Shown piece by piece: positions 23,986 to 37,240 of a stretch of DNA of 64,000 bases. The DNA comes from Progne subis subis (lineage: Eukaryota > Chordata > Aves > Passeriformes > Hirundinidae): NCBI GenBank assembly GCA_022316685.1, contig JAKJHU010000030.1, forward strand, positions 17,940,893 through 18,004,892, read 5' to 3'. The stretch's first letter is position 1; each line of letters opens with the position of its first letter. The notes under the pieces were generated by a model that was given only the letters and a program-made list of their open reading frames with translations, was not told where the DNA came from and made no database searches. Made by a program: the position numbers and the translations under genes.

Positions 23986-24466
23986 CAGGTGAAACCTGTC
24001 CCTAATTGTCAGTCACAGGTTTCTAGGGCAGCCTGCATTCTTTCATAACATCTTTTAGGTAAAGACTGAAAGCTGAAGTATTGCTCTACATTATCACATC
24101 AGTTTTCTGAAGGATCATTTCTATATTTGCTGCTTGCAAAGGAGAATGGCACAGAGGTGTCCTGAGAAGACCAGGGTCATTAATAGTTACGCAGAGTTGC
24201 AGACTATGCCAATTAGTGATTTCTGCTTGATGAGGTCTGAAATATTTGTAAATTTATATTTTTTTGATCAATGTTTATTGATATTAATTTTTGAAATAAA
24301 ATCTTTCAGGTCCCTCATTTTTATTTTAAATCCTATATTAATACTGACATCTTTTAAAACCCCCTTCTGCATCTACTCTGGTGGGGAAATTTTTTAGAAA
24401 GATGTATTCAGTAACATGTTAAAGCTGAGTGGAAATTATGTAAGGAAACCTCATCAAAGAAAATCA
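23986..24466. other. Single-copy AT-rich DNA
   Basis: No gene or repeat family was recognised. Confidence 0.5.
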
Positions 24467-24470
24467 AAAC

Positions 24471-24951
24471 TGACTACCAGGGAACTCTCCCTGTCAATGA
24501 GGGTGAACAGAGAGTTGTGAATAAACAGTAGGGCAACAGTGGAAGATTGTCACCCTGGTTTTTCTGAGTTTTTTAAAGCCTTTTGATTGTTCATAAGATG
24601 GAGTCAGACTTTTTAGCTTCTGTACAATATTAAGAGCAGTTTTTTGCCTTTTGTCACACATGTAACATAAAAAAATCCTTTGTTTTTCATTCTCTGTCCT
24701 TTGTTTGCATATTTCTAACATGAAAACAATTGTAACTGACAGCTGGTCTGGCCATTCGGCTGGGAGGTGATAACTCCAGAAGCCAATCCACAGCCAGACC
24801 CATAAATGTAAAAAAAGTAAGAAATAAACAAGCAGAGGGGCTCTCAGCCTTGGCTCAGCCTTGGGCTCTCTCAGAGGAACCTCTCTGCCCTGCAATTCTC
24901 TCGTCTCCGTGTGGTTGCTTTGTGTGTCCCGATCACAGAAGATTCATCACA
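24471..24951 (+). mobile_element. Solo LTR with 4-bp target duplication
   Basis: A 481-bp element runs from TGACTACCAG to CATCACA and is flanked by AAAC at 24467-24470 and 24952-24955. In order it shows a CCAAT motif at 24783-24787, a TATA-like CATAAATG at 24801-24808, an AATAAA at 24823-24828 and a pyrimidine-rich R/U5 containing a repeated CAGCCTTGG. This order gives the plus orientation. A 4-bp duplication with TG...CA ends is typical of class I (gammaretrovirus-like) elements. No internal viral genes are attached. The short duplication could arise by chance, so the exact limits are less secure than the orientation. Confidence 0.7.
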
Positions 24952-24955
24952 AAAC

Positions 24956-27900
24956 CTGGTTAAAAGAGGAATAAATGGGATCATGAAACTGTGGGAAACC
25001 ACCTCATATGATAAGAGTGAGGGATCACTTAGCTCTTTTCCTTTTCTATAGGCCAAACCCTGATACCTTTAAAGTAAGTGCCATGCTGTTGTCCACGGGA
25101 ATCTTGCTTGTGTAATGATATCTGAGTTTTACTTTATGATTTTACAGACCAAATTCAGCATGGGCATAAATGAGCATAATTACTGTTGACATCAGTGAGG
25201 TGAGACCTAACACAGTGCATAATTTAACTGGATGATGGGATTTGCATTCCCCATGTATGCAAGAACTGCTCAATGGCACACAAGTGTGCTTAGAATACTA
25301 TCAAGCATTAACCTTCAATTTGTGTGTCTAGTGCCTACAGGGTCTAGAATAAATGCTTGAACATTCATAACTAAAATTAGAGGCAGCTCAGATACTGATT
25401 TTTTAAAATCTGTTTTCCCATTTTTTTTGAAGGATAGGAAGAATATTTGTCTATTAGGAGTTCTGTACTACAGATAGACCAAGCAGCTCTCCTCTCTACA
25501 AATATCCTACGATATCTAGGAGTATCTTAAAACCTCACAATCCTCCTCAGTTCTGCCCTGGATATCTCTCATGTCTTGAATTCCCTCAAATCCCAGTAGG
25601 AACTATAGAAAGAAACACAAGAAATTTGCGTTGCTCAGCCTTAAAATGTACAGCTTAACTGCATAAATAGAAATATTTGCAAGTCATAGTTGCCAGCTTT
25701 ACTGGAAGGCACAGCTGTCTGCTTAACCCATCATAGCGAGACTCTGTCTGTATAAAAAAAGTCAAACGTAAAAATAACTATGTGTCTTCTAGCAAAAAAA
25801 CCACTGTGGCAGAAAGAGCACAGTGCAGTCAGAAATGGATAATTGCTCAGGTCACTGCTTTTCTGCTCATTATAAATCAAAGCCAAGAGGAAGCCCCGTC
25901 TGGCCATTCTGTGCAGTCCATGGCTGTGTTTATTCAGCTTTGTGTTACCTTTGGGTCACCTCTATTCCTTTGTATACAATTCCAATTATAACGCAGCACA
26001 GTCCTAGAAGTACAAGGGCAGCAGCAGAAGAGCTGCAGCATCAGCTCCCAGATGGATAAAATCATAAACATCCCTTTGCAGCTCTTGCTCTGCCTAGCAG
26101 TTCTTGTGAAGGTTGACTGACCATGTTGTGAACTCTTGTGAGCTGCAGTTTCACAACTCAGACAAAGCTGTGCATGCTGCTGTTATGATATTACATATTG
26201 TCACAAAAAAATGGCACATAGAGAAGGGCTGATGTTTACAGAGAAAGGAAGATCAGCTGGAAGTGGAGATTGAACTCTGATTAGCCAGCAAATTCTCTCA
26301 GCCTCTAACAGGACCTCTCTGGGAAGGGAGAACAGGTATCAGTGATTCCCTCCACACACCTTTCCAACGTGACATGAAGAATGAGATTAGGCAGCTCCTG
26401 AAAATTGTGTTACTTACAGTCAGTGACTGCTGGAAGATGGAGTTTTCTGTCCTGGGCACAACATTTTAGTGTCACTTGCTAATCACTGTTCACTGGGGGC
26501 TTCTTGACATCTCTGAGAAAGGTGCATATATTTAAGTATGACCCTCGTTGAGCCAAAAACAGGAGAAGAAATGCAGGTATTCTCTTCCATGTCCCTGGGC
26601 TCCTCAGCTGGGATTGTTTTACCTGTGCCCTGAGTTCGATCGTGATCATATTTACAGAAGAGCCACTCTAAGCTGAGCCTGCTGCAAGCTGCTGGTGGGA
26701 GTTCTAGCTCAGGGAACCAGCAGAGTCAGAGCATAAGGAAATGAAGAGAAGATTGTGAGTATTTAAAACCTCACAGAGTTAATTGATTTGCTGCTCCTCA
26801 CGTGAAAACTTTGGGACGGAGCTAGAGAGGATCCAGAACTTCTCCATCCCACTCTAGTGTCTCCCAGTGTAGCTGTTCTTTGCTCTGCTGAATCCAGTGA
26901 GGCAGAATAATCTGTTTTTCTGATTTCTGGGGCTTTCAGTGCTGGATGGTGACAGTAATAGCAATAGTCAAAATACCATCCTTTGAGAGATCTACTTTAT
27001 TTTTCCATGCAGGAGCTGATCTATGAACTAGGGATATAAAATTCTAAGCCTGCTAATTGCAGAATCATTGTTCTTTGCTGGAGTTGTCTATGTCATCATA
27101 TTACTGCTAAGCACAGATAAGAGAGAAATAGTGGATCTATGTCCTAATAATGGAGTCACCCTGGACCCGAAACTCACAAGGCCATATTTTATCTCCAGTT
27201 TAAATAAATATTATTAATATTTTTGCATCTCAGTGGTTCCCAGAATTGACCAGGTACTATCCTGGGTCCTAGGAAAGAGCCCTGTTTCATGCTGTTGGCA
27301 GACTTTTACATACATGCAGGTACTTTTGAATGCACTGGTGATTAATCCCTTGAGAGAGGCGTTCATGGGTCCTGGGTGAGAATTACCAGTTCTTCTACTG
27401 CTATTTAGAACAGTTACATGCCTGAACTCAGTCATGTAATCTGAGATAAAAGCAAACACATGACGATGTCAAAACAGAGATGTGAATGGAGGAAGATGGT
27501 ATTTGTTATAATTCTTTTTATTACTAGGTGTCTTTCTGACCCTGTGTTTAGTATTTGATAGGGAAATATTCATGCACCCGTAAATGAAATTATGACACTG
27601 TTGTTAAAAAAATTTCTTTCTTTCTTGTAGCAGTTGTGTTTGTCATAAATATTCTCCCTCCTTAAGGATGACAGTTTTGATATCCATATCCTGGTGTTTT
27701 CTCAATGACACAAACTTTCTGTGGAACATTTCATAAAGTTTTATTTTCTGTTGTCCTTTTTGTGAAGCCAAATATTCGCTCAAAATCCAAATGTTGCTTG
27801 ACTACAAAATTCCATCATCTCTTTATGCCTTTCATACTTTTGAGAGACCAATTCTCTGATGATTTCTTTGTAACAGACCTTTCAACTCCTGCTTGGTTTT

Positions 27901-30900
27901 GGTATCATTGTAATGTAAACTGAGCAATGACTGTAATCAAAACTTCAGTGTTTTCCCCAGAACACAGCAGGTTGCTGTGTGGGTGGCAGCAGGGCAAATA
28001 GAGTCTGCAGGAATGTTTTTGGGGGGGATTTATTGTTGTCAGAAAAGATTTAGCCTGGGGGCTATATTGACAGAAAAAGAAGCTGAACACAATAAATTGA
28101 AGAATGAACTGTATTTTCACAAGCTGCTCTCTGTTGGTCACAGAGCATTTCATGCTAAAATTCTGCTGTTATCAGATCACTGAGCTCAACAGCTCCTTTC
28201 TGCAGAAGGTTTTCTTTCAATTACAAATATGTTTCCCCTTACAGTAGTAAAGTTAAATTCAATGTCTTTACTGCTTTTGATGTCAGTTTAACTCCCACAG
28301 ACCTGGATTAATGTATTATTTTTATAACTCAGAATTGAGCCACTTATGATTCACAAGTCACAGAAGTAACAATATTTTGAACAGACTAAGATTCACTGAC
28401 AAAATAATACCCAGATACTTATGTCATTTATTTAATGACATGCACAATTCTGCAAGGTTGTTTCTTTACCACTAGCCAGATATAGTTCTCCCTGCTAGTT
28501 TGAACCTGAGTTTTTTAAAATACAGGCAGTACTGTGACAGCCTGATACCTTTCAAGTGTTCCATGGCACAGAAAGAAATCTTCCAATCCCTATGTAATGC
28601 TGAGAATATGCCCCAGATTTATGACTAATGACTGAGTGTTTACTTTGCTCAGTACCGAGGATGAAGTTTTCACTCTCTGGTTCCAATCAGTGAGAGAAAT
28701 GCCTACATCACCTGTCAAGCATGAAATCTTGGGATTCTAAGGGAATTCTATGGCCAGGTTGCACCTCTTAAGCTCTGGCTTTTGTGGATCTATTTTCCAC
28801 CCATGCCTTGGCACAGGCATATGCACTCAGGGTGCTTTGTGCTGCAGGAGGATGACTTTGCTGCATAGGCACCCTGATTATAAGAATAAATTAGATAGAG
28901 CTGGGGAAGGTTCTTGGTCATGAAAATGTGGCAGATTGTACTGTGAGGCTGTTTGAACAGTCCCTGATGCAATTTCAGCCTGTTTTTAACTGTCTCCCAA
29001 AAGCTCCAGAGCACTGCCTGCACATTAATGTAGTTTGGGGGCCATTCCCAGGACATGATGTGTATGGAACCACCCTGCTTTGGAGGCTTGGAGGGTTTAT
29101 TAAAAACATGCCAGTTGGCCTCAGTGCCTAGGAATATTCCTAGACACATTCATCTCTAAGTGCAAGCATTGCCATAGGGTCTCCTCAGCACTCACAGATT
29201 AACTACAAAGGACATGACTACAACTCTGGACTTTCTGTGCCTCTTTCAAATTGGCCACCTCACCCAGGGCTCAGAGGAACCAGGCTTTCTTGCCTTCACT
29301 GTCTATTTTGAGGACTTTCCTCCAAACACCAATACCACTATGAGTCTTTGCAAAGCCTCCTCACAGTTGTGAAAATCTTCCCAAAAGCATTGGTCACACT
29401 CACCAATGCAAACAGGACCAGTAAGCGTCCTGAACTGTTGCTATTCAACAGTAGTCAACGTGTCATATATAAGTGAGGTGGGTTGGATTTACAACTTCCT
29501 CTGCCAATACCTGAGCATCAAGGAGGGTGAAGTCTCAGTGCCAGCAAACCAAACTGAAGCCAAAGCCAGAAGCTTTGTTAGTGGTCAGGGGTCTGAGTGT
29601 GAATTGGCCACTGCAAGGTAAATATCTGATGACAGAACTGGAAAAGAAAATATATGTGTTGTCACAGGGCCTGAAAAGTTCTACAAATTGCAGTGCTTTG
29701 CACAGGAGGAACAACTTTAAGGAAACCAGAAGCAGAAACATCTGATTCATACTAGTAATTAAATCTAATTTGTGAATCTGTGCTATTATCAATTACTTTT
29801 GCACACCAGGAGATTTCTCAGTTAAACATAGCATCATTTCTCTCTACTTATTTTCTCTTTAATTATTTCTAAAGGAAGAAACTGCAATGCATATAAAAAT
29901 TAGGTAAAGCAGGCATGCAGATAGCCAGACCTGGCCTGAGGTTAATCCTGCAAGGTAAAAGTATGACATTGTTCATTGCTGCAAGCAATGGAAGAGGAAA
30001 AACAGGTAGCCTAAGCTAAAGTGGAGTTAAGCCAATAACACAATAATGGAGAACCTAGGAAGTAAAAGGTATTAAATGAGTTTTAGGAACTTCAGTGAGT
30101 AAAAAATACCAGAAGTTATTAAAATCAGTGTACTGCTTACCAGCAGTGACTCGTGAAGGCCAAGATGGTCAGAGGAGTGTTAAATCAGGAAAACCAGGCC
30201 CCATAGGAAAAAGGAACACAGCAGTGAGCTATTCACCTGGGAGGGGAAAGGTGAAAAATGTGGAATGTATGGTGAAGAAAGTGGTGAGGTCGTGGTTACT
30301 TGAGAAGTCTCTGCTGAGCAGTGTGGCATCTGATCCCTGCACTGGGGAAGGGATCTGCCCAAATCACTGTGTGTCTGTCTTATTTCCCCAGCCAGGGGCA
30401 CCGGTGTTACCTTCCTTAGCACAGACAGGGACACCATGGAGAAGATGGAGTGTGGACCAAATATCCCAACATTCAATCTCCGAGCAATGTGCTGAGTACA
30501 AGGACTGCCACAATGTTACTCAGAAATTCTGGTCAGAACTCAGTGCAATAGACCAAAATAAACTGTGGTGCCATTTAATTAACATTTCTGGGGACAAAAT
30601 TTGCCTAGTTTAGCAGACTGGGTCTTTTAAAACAGTTTTGATTTCCAGTGGAAACAAAAAGGTAGGAAAAGAAAAGTAAATTGACCATCCAGACAAAAAA
30701 AAAAAAAAAAAAAAAAAAGGCAAGGGAAAAATCTAGATTATACATTTTCCCTTCTGTTAAATAAAATTGTAGTTGCAGAGTACACACACACTCCTTGATG
30801 CATCAAGAGCTGTTCAAGAATAGAAAGTACAAAGTGCACTGAAGTGAAATCTCCAATCTGAGTTGTTTTTCTGCTGCAGGCAATGAGATTTGGAGCTGTG

Positions 30901-31281
30901 CCATATAATTCAGTGCACAAATACTAAACCTGAGATATTAGCTCATATAAACAGAAGATGGAAAAGACTCAGGCTCTGTAGATCTGCCTCAGAACAAGTC
31001 ATTACCCATGTTATCAACAAACCCACACCTCAAACCAAACACGGCACCATGGAGCACTCTCATCCAAGTCTCAAAGACATGCTGAGGAAATCTATAGGCT
31101 CAGTAATGGAACTGCCATCTCCCTGGGGTGTGCCTGGCAACCTCAGGCATTCCAGCTGCCAGCAGACACTTGCTACTCCACACCAAAAGTCTACCTCAAC
31201 AGATTCCTGGGCTCCACCAGCTTTAGGGTCTGGATTTCCATGGCAGCCTGAACTTTAGACCACAGACTGCCACACATTGCT
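24956..31281. other. Long single-copy AT-rich stretch, no gene recognised
   Basis: More than 6 kb has no recognised CR1 or LTR. An A24 run lies at 30695-30718. The longest frame, at 30095-30613 on the plus strand (172 residues), and one at 28790-29149 on the minus strand (119 residues) resemble no family I know and lack supporting signals. Frames of this size occur by chance. Confidence 0.55.
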
Positions 31282-31526
31282 CTTTTTTTTTTGTTTTGTT
31301 TTGGTGGGGGGGTTTTGTGGGTTTTGGTTTGTTTGTTTGTTTGTGTGGGGTTTTTTTCTTTGTTTTGTTTTGGTTTTTTGGTTTTTTTTTTGTTTTTTGG
31401 TTTGGTTTTTTTTTTAGTTTTTGTTTTAATTTTTTGTTGGGTTTTTTGTTGTTTGTTTGTTTGTTTGTTTGTTTTGGGGGGGTTTTTTTTGGGGGGTGGG
31501 GGTTGTTGTTTTCTTTTTTTTCCTTT
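31282..31526 (+). repeat. Longest T/G-only tract, with G runs
   Basis: About 245 bases of nearly pure T and G, with G7, G8, G6 and G5 runs at 31306-31312 and about 31475-31502. The 3' G runs could form a G-quadruplex. The complementary A/C strand gives lysine-, threonine- and proline-rich frames, which are artefacts. Confidence 0.88.
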
Positions 31527-32569
31527 TTCAAATGATAAACACTGAGTGACATCAGAACCCAGTCCCGCTAGCCAAGACATCCACATGGGAATTAAATCTT
31601 CCCTGAGACCTATTGGTGACTCATGCTTTCTTGGGGCTGGGACAGCCCACAGAATCCCAAAGGACACAAGAAGCTCATATTTAGGCCACGCAGCTAAATG
31701 TCCTTATGATCACCTACAATGAGATGTTTCAGTTGGAACAAGAGAAGACCAGTGTGTTCCCAGCTGCATTACAGGTCTGCAAGACTTCATACAAGCAGTT
31801 TTAGTTTCTGTTTTTTAATTTTGCAGTTTATAGGGAGTTCAAAGATCTTCACGAATATAGCTGAAGAAGATGAGACAGAAGTTAAATCACCGATGTTAGT
31901 GAAATGAAAATTTTATGATATTTCTGTATATTACATCAACAAGGAGGTAACAGTTAGTCTTGAAGCCTTAAACATATCAAGCTTTTTTATGTCCTGTTTG
32001 GAGACTAATAGTAATTCTCACAATTGCCCTCCACTGTTGTCCTGACTTGTAGCAATGAAATGTTCTAGATGTACTCTGGAAAAAAGAAATTTAAACTAAA
32101 AATATAAATAAATAAATTAATGGTGGCAACCCCTCATTTATCTTCTGGACAAGTTTGGGGAGGCGGGGGGGGGGGTTGTCTTTTATTTGCAGTGTTACTT
32201 ACACTGTTTTCCATTATTGATCCATATTGACCCAGTCCATTAAGTGGTTTAGTGTTGTATAAACACTTCCAAAAAATCTCCATGTTTCTTGTTACTGCAT
32301 CTGTGATTTAGAGGTCAAAACAGAGATAAAGACAGTTGCAAAAGGCATTTTTACTAACTTTCAAAATGAGTGATATTTGACTTTGGATAGGATATGAGCA
32401 TTAGAGATTTAATATTGAAGTTTTTTAGAAAACATACATTATATATGCCTGACCCAGTGACTAAGACAAAAAAGATCACCAAGAACTTCATCTGTTCTCT
32501 ATGGGTTAGGTACTGTTAGTACGTAAAAAGCAAAATGTATGCAAGGGTCAGATCATGTATTCACAGGGT
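31527..32569. other. Single-copy AT-rich DNA with a G run
   Basis: Nothing recognised except a G-rich run at 32158-32176 (GGCGGGGG and following). Confidence 0.5.
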
Positions 32570-32571
32570 CA

Positions 32572-32796
32572 TTATTAGGAAAAAATTCTTTATTGTGACA
32601 GTGTGAGGCACTGGCACAGGCTGCCCAGAGGAGCTGTGGCTGCCCCATCCCTGGCAGTGTTCAAGGTCAGGTTGGATGAGGCTTCGAGCAACCTGGTCTC
32701 ATGGAAGGTGTCACTGTCCATGGCAGGGGGGTTGAAGCAAGGTGATTCTTTAGTTCCCTTCCACCCCAAACCTTTCTATATTCTTATGATTATGAA
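32572..32796 (+). mobile_element. CR1 LINE 3' end, 225 bp
   Basis: The plus strand is the last part of the CR1 3' UTR, with 'GTTCAAGGTCAGGTTGGATG' and 'CATGGCAGGGGGGTTG', ending in a degraded octamer. It is a short 5'-truncated insertion. Confidence 0.92.
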
Positions 32797-33687
32797 GTTT
32801 TTTGTCCATTTCTAAGGAACCCAGCACAAGAAAAATATATAGTCTTGTCATTGGCAACATCAACCTGTCTCACTGAAATAATTAATCTGTATGTATGATA
32901 AAGATTAGAAATTCGGTTTCAAGGCCACCCTGGATCTGATTCCAATGATCAGCTATGGTTTAGAAACAATCTGCCTTATGTAACAATATGAATTCTTTTG
33001 GACACATCAGCTGGCAAAAATTCTACCCTCAAAACCCCATCCCCAGAACACAGGTTGGCATTACAGATCAGGGATTTTCTCCTATCATCTTCATGTTCAT
33101 GTGTAGAAACAAAAAAGTAAATATGAAGTGGCATATTTTAAACTGTTATCACCACGACAAAGGAAAGATTCACCAGTATTAATAAAATGGAAGTCAAGCA
33201 TTGAGATGTGAAGACAAATAGCAATGATGTAGTGGACTAAAGCAGATAAAACAAAATATATTTATAAATGCTGAGAAGCTTGATGTTCCTTGTTAAGTAA
33301 TATTATTAATATTAACATGTGGTAAAGACATACATGGAATTTGATACCAAGCTAAGTGGAATTATTTCTAGAAAGTCTGAATGAATGGTTGAAAACTGCA
33401 TCCAATTAAGGGGTCCTGACCTGTCTGCAAGAACAGAGTTTAGAGAGGAGAATGAAAAGTGCAATGGATTTGACATCCAAAACAAAATGAGAAAAATATA
33501 ATGCCATCTTAATAAGAAATGTACCATAAATTTGATTGAGACTAATTCATGCAGAATTTTAATGGGAATTTCAGAACGTGACAGCAGAGGAGTGCCACCA
33601 CTCTGTCAGAAAGGAGTGCCCTCTGCGTTCACAAGAGTGTGGCACAGTTTGTGTGTGTGTTGTGTGTGAGGACACACACCTCTGGCT
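32797..33687. other. Single-copy DNA with a GT repeat
   Basis: Nothing recognised except an interrupted (GT)n at 33648-33668. Confidence 0.5.
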
Positions 33688-33692
33688 AAGGC

Positions 33693-34428
33693 TGTACATG
33701 ATGAATGTTATATCCACTGCCCCCTCACTTGAGGCTGCATGAAGCCAGTGCCCCTCAGGACTCAGTGCAATGTGAATCCTTGCTCTAAATCACTGTGTAA
33801 TAAATCACTTGCCAGTCACAATTGAACAGGTTTAACTGGTTTTAATAAACACCCAATCACTAAAATCTGGGGAGCAAAGAGAGGGGAGTGGCCCTTCTTC
33901 TCACTGAGGCAGAGGTACACCCTCTACAACAGTCTGCTGGCCAGGGGACCCAGGTTCTCCTGAGTATCTCTTTTTATTCTACCATCTATCCTTCCCATTG
34001 GTTCCCTCCTCTGAGGTCACTGTCCATGGGCCAATCTTTCCTGCTTCCGGGCTCTAGGTTGGCTTGTGTCCAGGATCCGCCTCCTACCTCACGGGGCATT
34101 TTGTGATTTGTGGTCACCATGGCCTGGACTCAGGAGATGTTTGGCCACCAAAGCTGTCCATCCGGAGGAGTCCCTATGGTCCCCCTTTCCCCTTCTTCCT
34201 CCCCTTTCTATTCTGCAGCTCTGGTGCAGAATGCCTACATACTTTTCTTTTCCCTTTCCTGAACCTAGACCGTACAACCGAAACGAGAAAACCCAAACCC
34301 AAACCGTACAACCAGACTGAGAACACCCGAACCCAAACCGTACAACCGAAACCGCAGAGATAAATTCATTTATAACAACCACATTGTTGTTGGTGCAGTT
34401 GGACAGAAATTTGTTACGCCTCAAGACA
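33693..34428 (-). mobile_element. Solo LTR (minus strand) with 5-bp target duplication
   Basis: A 736-bp element whose minus strand starts TGTCTTGAGGCG and ends CATGTACA is flanked by AAGGC at 33688-33692 and 34429-34433. On the minus strand a TATA-like AATAAAAAG box lies at about 33969-33977, followed by an ATTAAA poly(A) signal at 33841-33846. The U3 side carries a 34-bp tandem repeat (separate entry). No coding region is attached. A 5-bp duplication fits class I or class III (ERV-L-like) elements. Confidence 0.8.
34269..34360. repeat. 34-bp tandem repeat in LTR U3
   Basis: The phrase ACCGTACAACC recurs at 34269, 34303 and 34337, exactly 34 bases apart, with CCCAAACCC-type sequence between. 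Repeats in U3 often act as enhancers in retroviruses; that role is an inference here. Confidence 0.85.
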
Positions 34429-34433
34429 AAGGC

Positions 34434-36270
34434 AGGTATTGGGATTGTTATGAAGGTGGTTGCTAATAAAAGACATTATCCCAGAAGACTAAGGCAAATA
34501 AAATCAGTGCAGGAAACACTGGCTCAGGTCTAGGAGCAAATCAGGGCAACGTGGTGATATAGATAAATCAGCAGGTCTTGTCCTTCAGCAGAAGCAAATG
34601 ACTTCAGACACAGGGACAGGCTGCTTAGTTTCTACAGCTTCCTGGCCTACAGGTGCTGCTGGCATCTCCACATCATTTTCCTCTGCAAAAACACATTGCC
34701 TCTAATGACTCCACTCAAGGTAAATAAGCTCAACCAAGACCGTTCACATTAGGATACAACAGGAACTCTCACTAAAATTTACAGTGCAATTAATGGACCA
34801 AACCCTGTGTCTGTCTGTATTTGTGGTGCTGTTCCAGCACATCAGCCAGGGTGGCTTGAGCTCCATTTCACCAGAAGCAGCTCGGGGAGTCAGGCAGCAG
34901 CACCCCAGCACATCTGTGCTGTACCAAATGTGACTGTGGCACAGCAGCTTCATGAGCTAACCTCAGGCTTAAGGACTGGCAGCAGAGAACTTCAGGTACT
35001 GTGGAGCCCCAGGCAGTGAGAGGTTACAGCATTTACCCATTTTGTTGGGTATATTTTCAGTTTGTAAGGGGATCCAAGCTGCTGTACTCTTTCCCTAGAA
35101 CCTGATGTAACTGGACAAGGACTTCTGTCTATACATGCTCCCAAGAGTCAGAACTTGCAGGAATTGGATCAAAACCTGAAAAACACTCCAAGCTAAAACT
35201 ACTACAAAACAAAGCCCATCTAGGAACTAGAATCCTTCAAAAGAGATCTGAAAAAAATTGTTAATTCTCTTGGACATTTATAAACTATTCTCTTCTCCTC
35301 TACTGAGGCAGACTTGGTTTCCTGAAGAAAATCATCCCCCATCTGTATTTGACTATTAGCTCATATAAGGGATCTGACAGCAGATGGAATTTGTGCCTAG
35401 AAAAAGTGCCAACACTTTCCTGAGAAAAGAATAAATCTTTCATTTACCAAGCAGACTCTATATAAATACAATGGCAGTCAGCAAAAAGGAGGTGGTTTCC
35501 TGGGAAGGTAAATAGCTGGCTGTGTTCGTGACAGCAGGAATACAGTTCAAAGAAAAATACTTTCATTTACTTCACTTATAACAAAGGGAAAGTATTACTA
35601 AGGAAAGCTGTTTTCTGAAGTGATGTCTATCTGCCTTGGCCTAATCCATGTGGAAAAATATTCAAAAATGGACAATGGCCCAGATGTCCTCTGGTATTGT
35701 AAAACTATGCCAGACACAGAACAAGCAGGACCTGCTCCACTTCCTGTTATGTTGTGCTCTATTTGTGATTATTTCCATGGGCTTGCTCTGAATTTTCACC
35801 AGTTCTAGTAGTCATCATCCTACAGCACGAGAGCTGACTGAATACTAAACAGCCCAGATATTAAACAACTCTGCCTTGGCTTTGCTCTACTTTCTCTGCT
35901 GTGTCTAAGGTTTTACAGACCAACACAAACTGTTTGAACACATGGATGTTTTCAATCTCTGAGATGCAGAGACAATCACAAAACAAAATTGAGCTTAAGC
36001 CAGCTGGGGTCATGCGAGCAGCAGTCTCATTTGCAAGAGGGTTTAGACAAGCTCAAAGTCTTGTTTGGTAACATTCAAATTTATTTCAAGCAGAAGTAAG
36101 TAATATTGCATTTGAATCAACCTGTTGATTATCACTCCCCTGTGCTTTGATTTATAAGAAGAACAAATGAAATTTTGCTTTTCTAAGGTATAGTTATAAT
36201 TCCTCACATCTCGGATTACCAGTTAACTATACAAGCACAGTTACTTTTGGCTAACACAGACTTTTCTTAG

Positions 36271-36272
<2 letters not shown>
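34434..36272. other. Single-copy DNA
   Basis: No gene or repeat family was recognised. Confidence 0.5.

Positions 36273-36324
<52 letters not shown>
36273..36324 (-). repeat. T52 homopolymer
   Basis: An uninterrupted run of 52 T. No retrocopy is recognised at its edge, so it is called a simple repeat and not a tail. Its exact length depends on sequencing accuracy. Confidence 0.9.
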
Positions 36325-36448
36325 CTTTTGTCTGAGTTCCTGTAACATAACTTGAAGGTAGATTAGCCCTGAATATCACTCTGTGGGAATCAGTGGAATG
36401 AGAAGCAGAATAATTATCTATCTTTCTGTATGGATACTCATACAACAG

Positions 36449-37240
36449 CTGAGTGGTCCAACTGACACTCTGGAGGAAAGGGATCCCACCCAGAGGAATT
36501 TTGACATGCTTAAGAGGTGGGATCCTGTGAAAATCAGGAAGTTAAAGAAGGTCAAATGCAAGGTCCTGCACGTGTGTCAGGGCAATCCCAAGCACAAATG
36601 CAGAGAACGGAGGGCAGCCCTGAGGAGAAAGGCATGGTGGTGAATGAAAAAGTCAAAATGACCCAACAATGTGCTTGTGCAGCCCAGAAAGCCAAATATA
36701 TCCTGGGCTGCAGCAAAAGCAACGTGGAGAGCAAGTCAAGGGAGGTGCTTCTCCCCCTCCACTTTTCTGAGACCCCGCATGGTGTGGTGTGTCCATCTAT
36801 AGGGCCCTCAATATAAGAAGGAATGGGACCTTTGGTTGGGGCAGCTTTCACGTAAAGACAGACTGAGAGGGTTGGGGATGTGTGGCCTGGAGAAGGCTCC
36901 AGAGTGAACTTTTAGTACTTTCTGGTACCTAAAAGGGCTACAACAAAGCTGGAGAGGGATGAGGGCATGCAGTGATAGAAAAGGGCAAATGGCTTTTAAC
37001 TGAAGGAGAGCAGGTTTTGAATAGGTGTTGGGAAGCAATTCTTTGCTGTGATGGTGGTGAGACACTGGAACATGTTGCCCAGAGAAACTGTGAATGCCCT
37101 GTTCTCTAGAAGGGTTCAAGTCCAGGCTGGTGCTCTGAGCAACCCGGTCTAGTGGAAGATGTCCCTGCCCACAGAAGGGGGTTGGAACAAGATGATCTTT
37201 AAGTCCCTTTTGACCCAAACTGTTGTATGATTCTGTGATA
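36449..37240 (+). mobile_element. CR1 LINE, 5' truncated, with octamer tail
   Basis: The plus strand carries the reverse-transcriptase C-terminal segment ('KCKVLHVCQGNPKHKC' in translation, family KCKVLHLGRNNPRHQY), then 'CAGCCCAGAAAGCCAA', then the 3' UTR to a GATTCTGTGAT end near 37228-37240. It is about 790 bp, with deletions relative to other copies (for example around 36830) and broken frames. Confidence 0.93.

Noticed and set aside
28790..29149. 119-residue minus-strand frame considered as a retropseudogene
   Set aside because: No known protein resembles it, and neither a poly(A) tail nor a target duplication was found.
30095..30613. 172-residue plus-strand open frame
   Set aside because: No recognisable motif, no splice or promoter context, and a frame of this length is plausible by chance in 64 kb. 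It overlaps an equally featureless minus-strand frame.
34269..34360. CCCAAACCC wording considered as interstitial telomere repeat
   Set aside because: The motif is not TTAGGG/CCCTAA and the period is 34 bp. It is a U3 repeat of the LTR.
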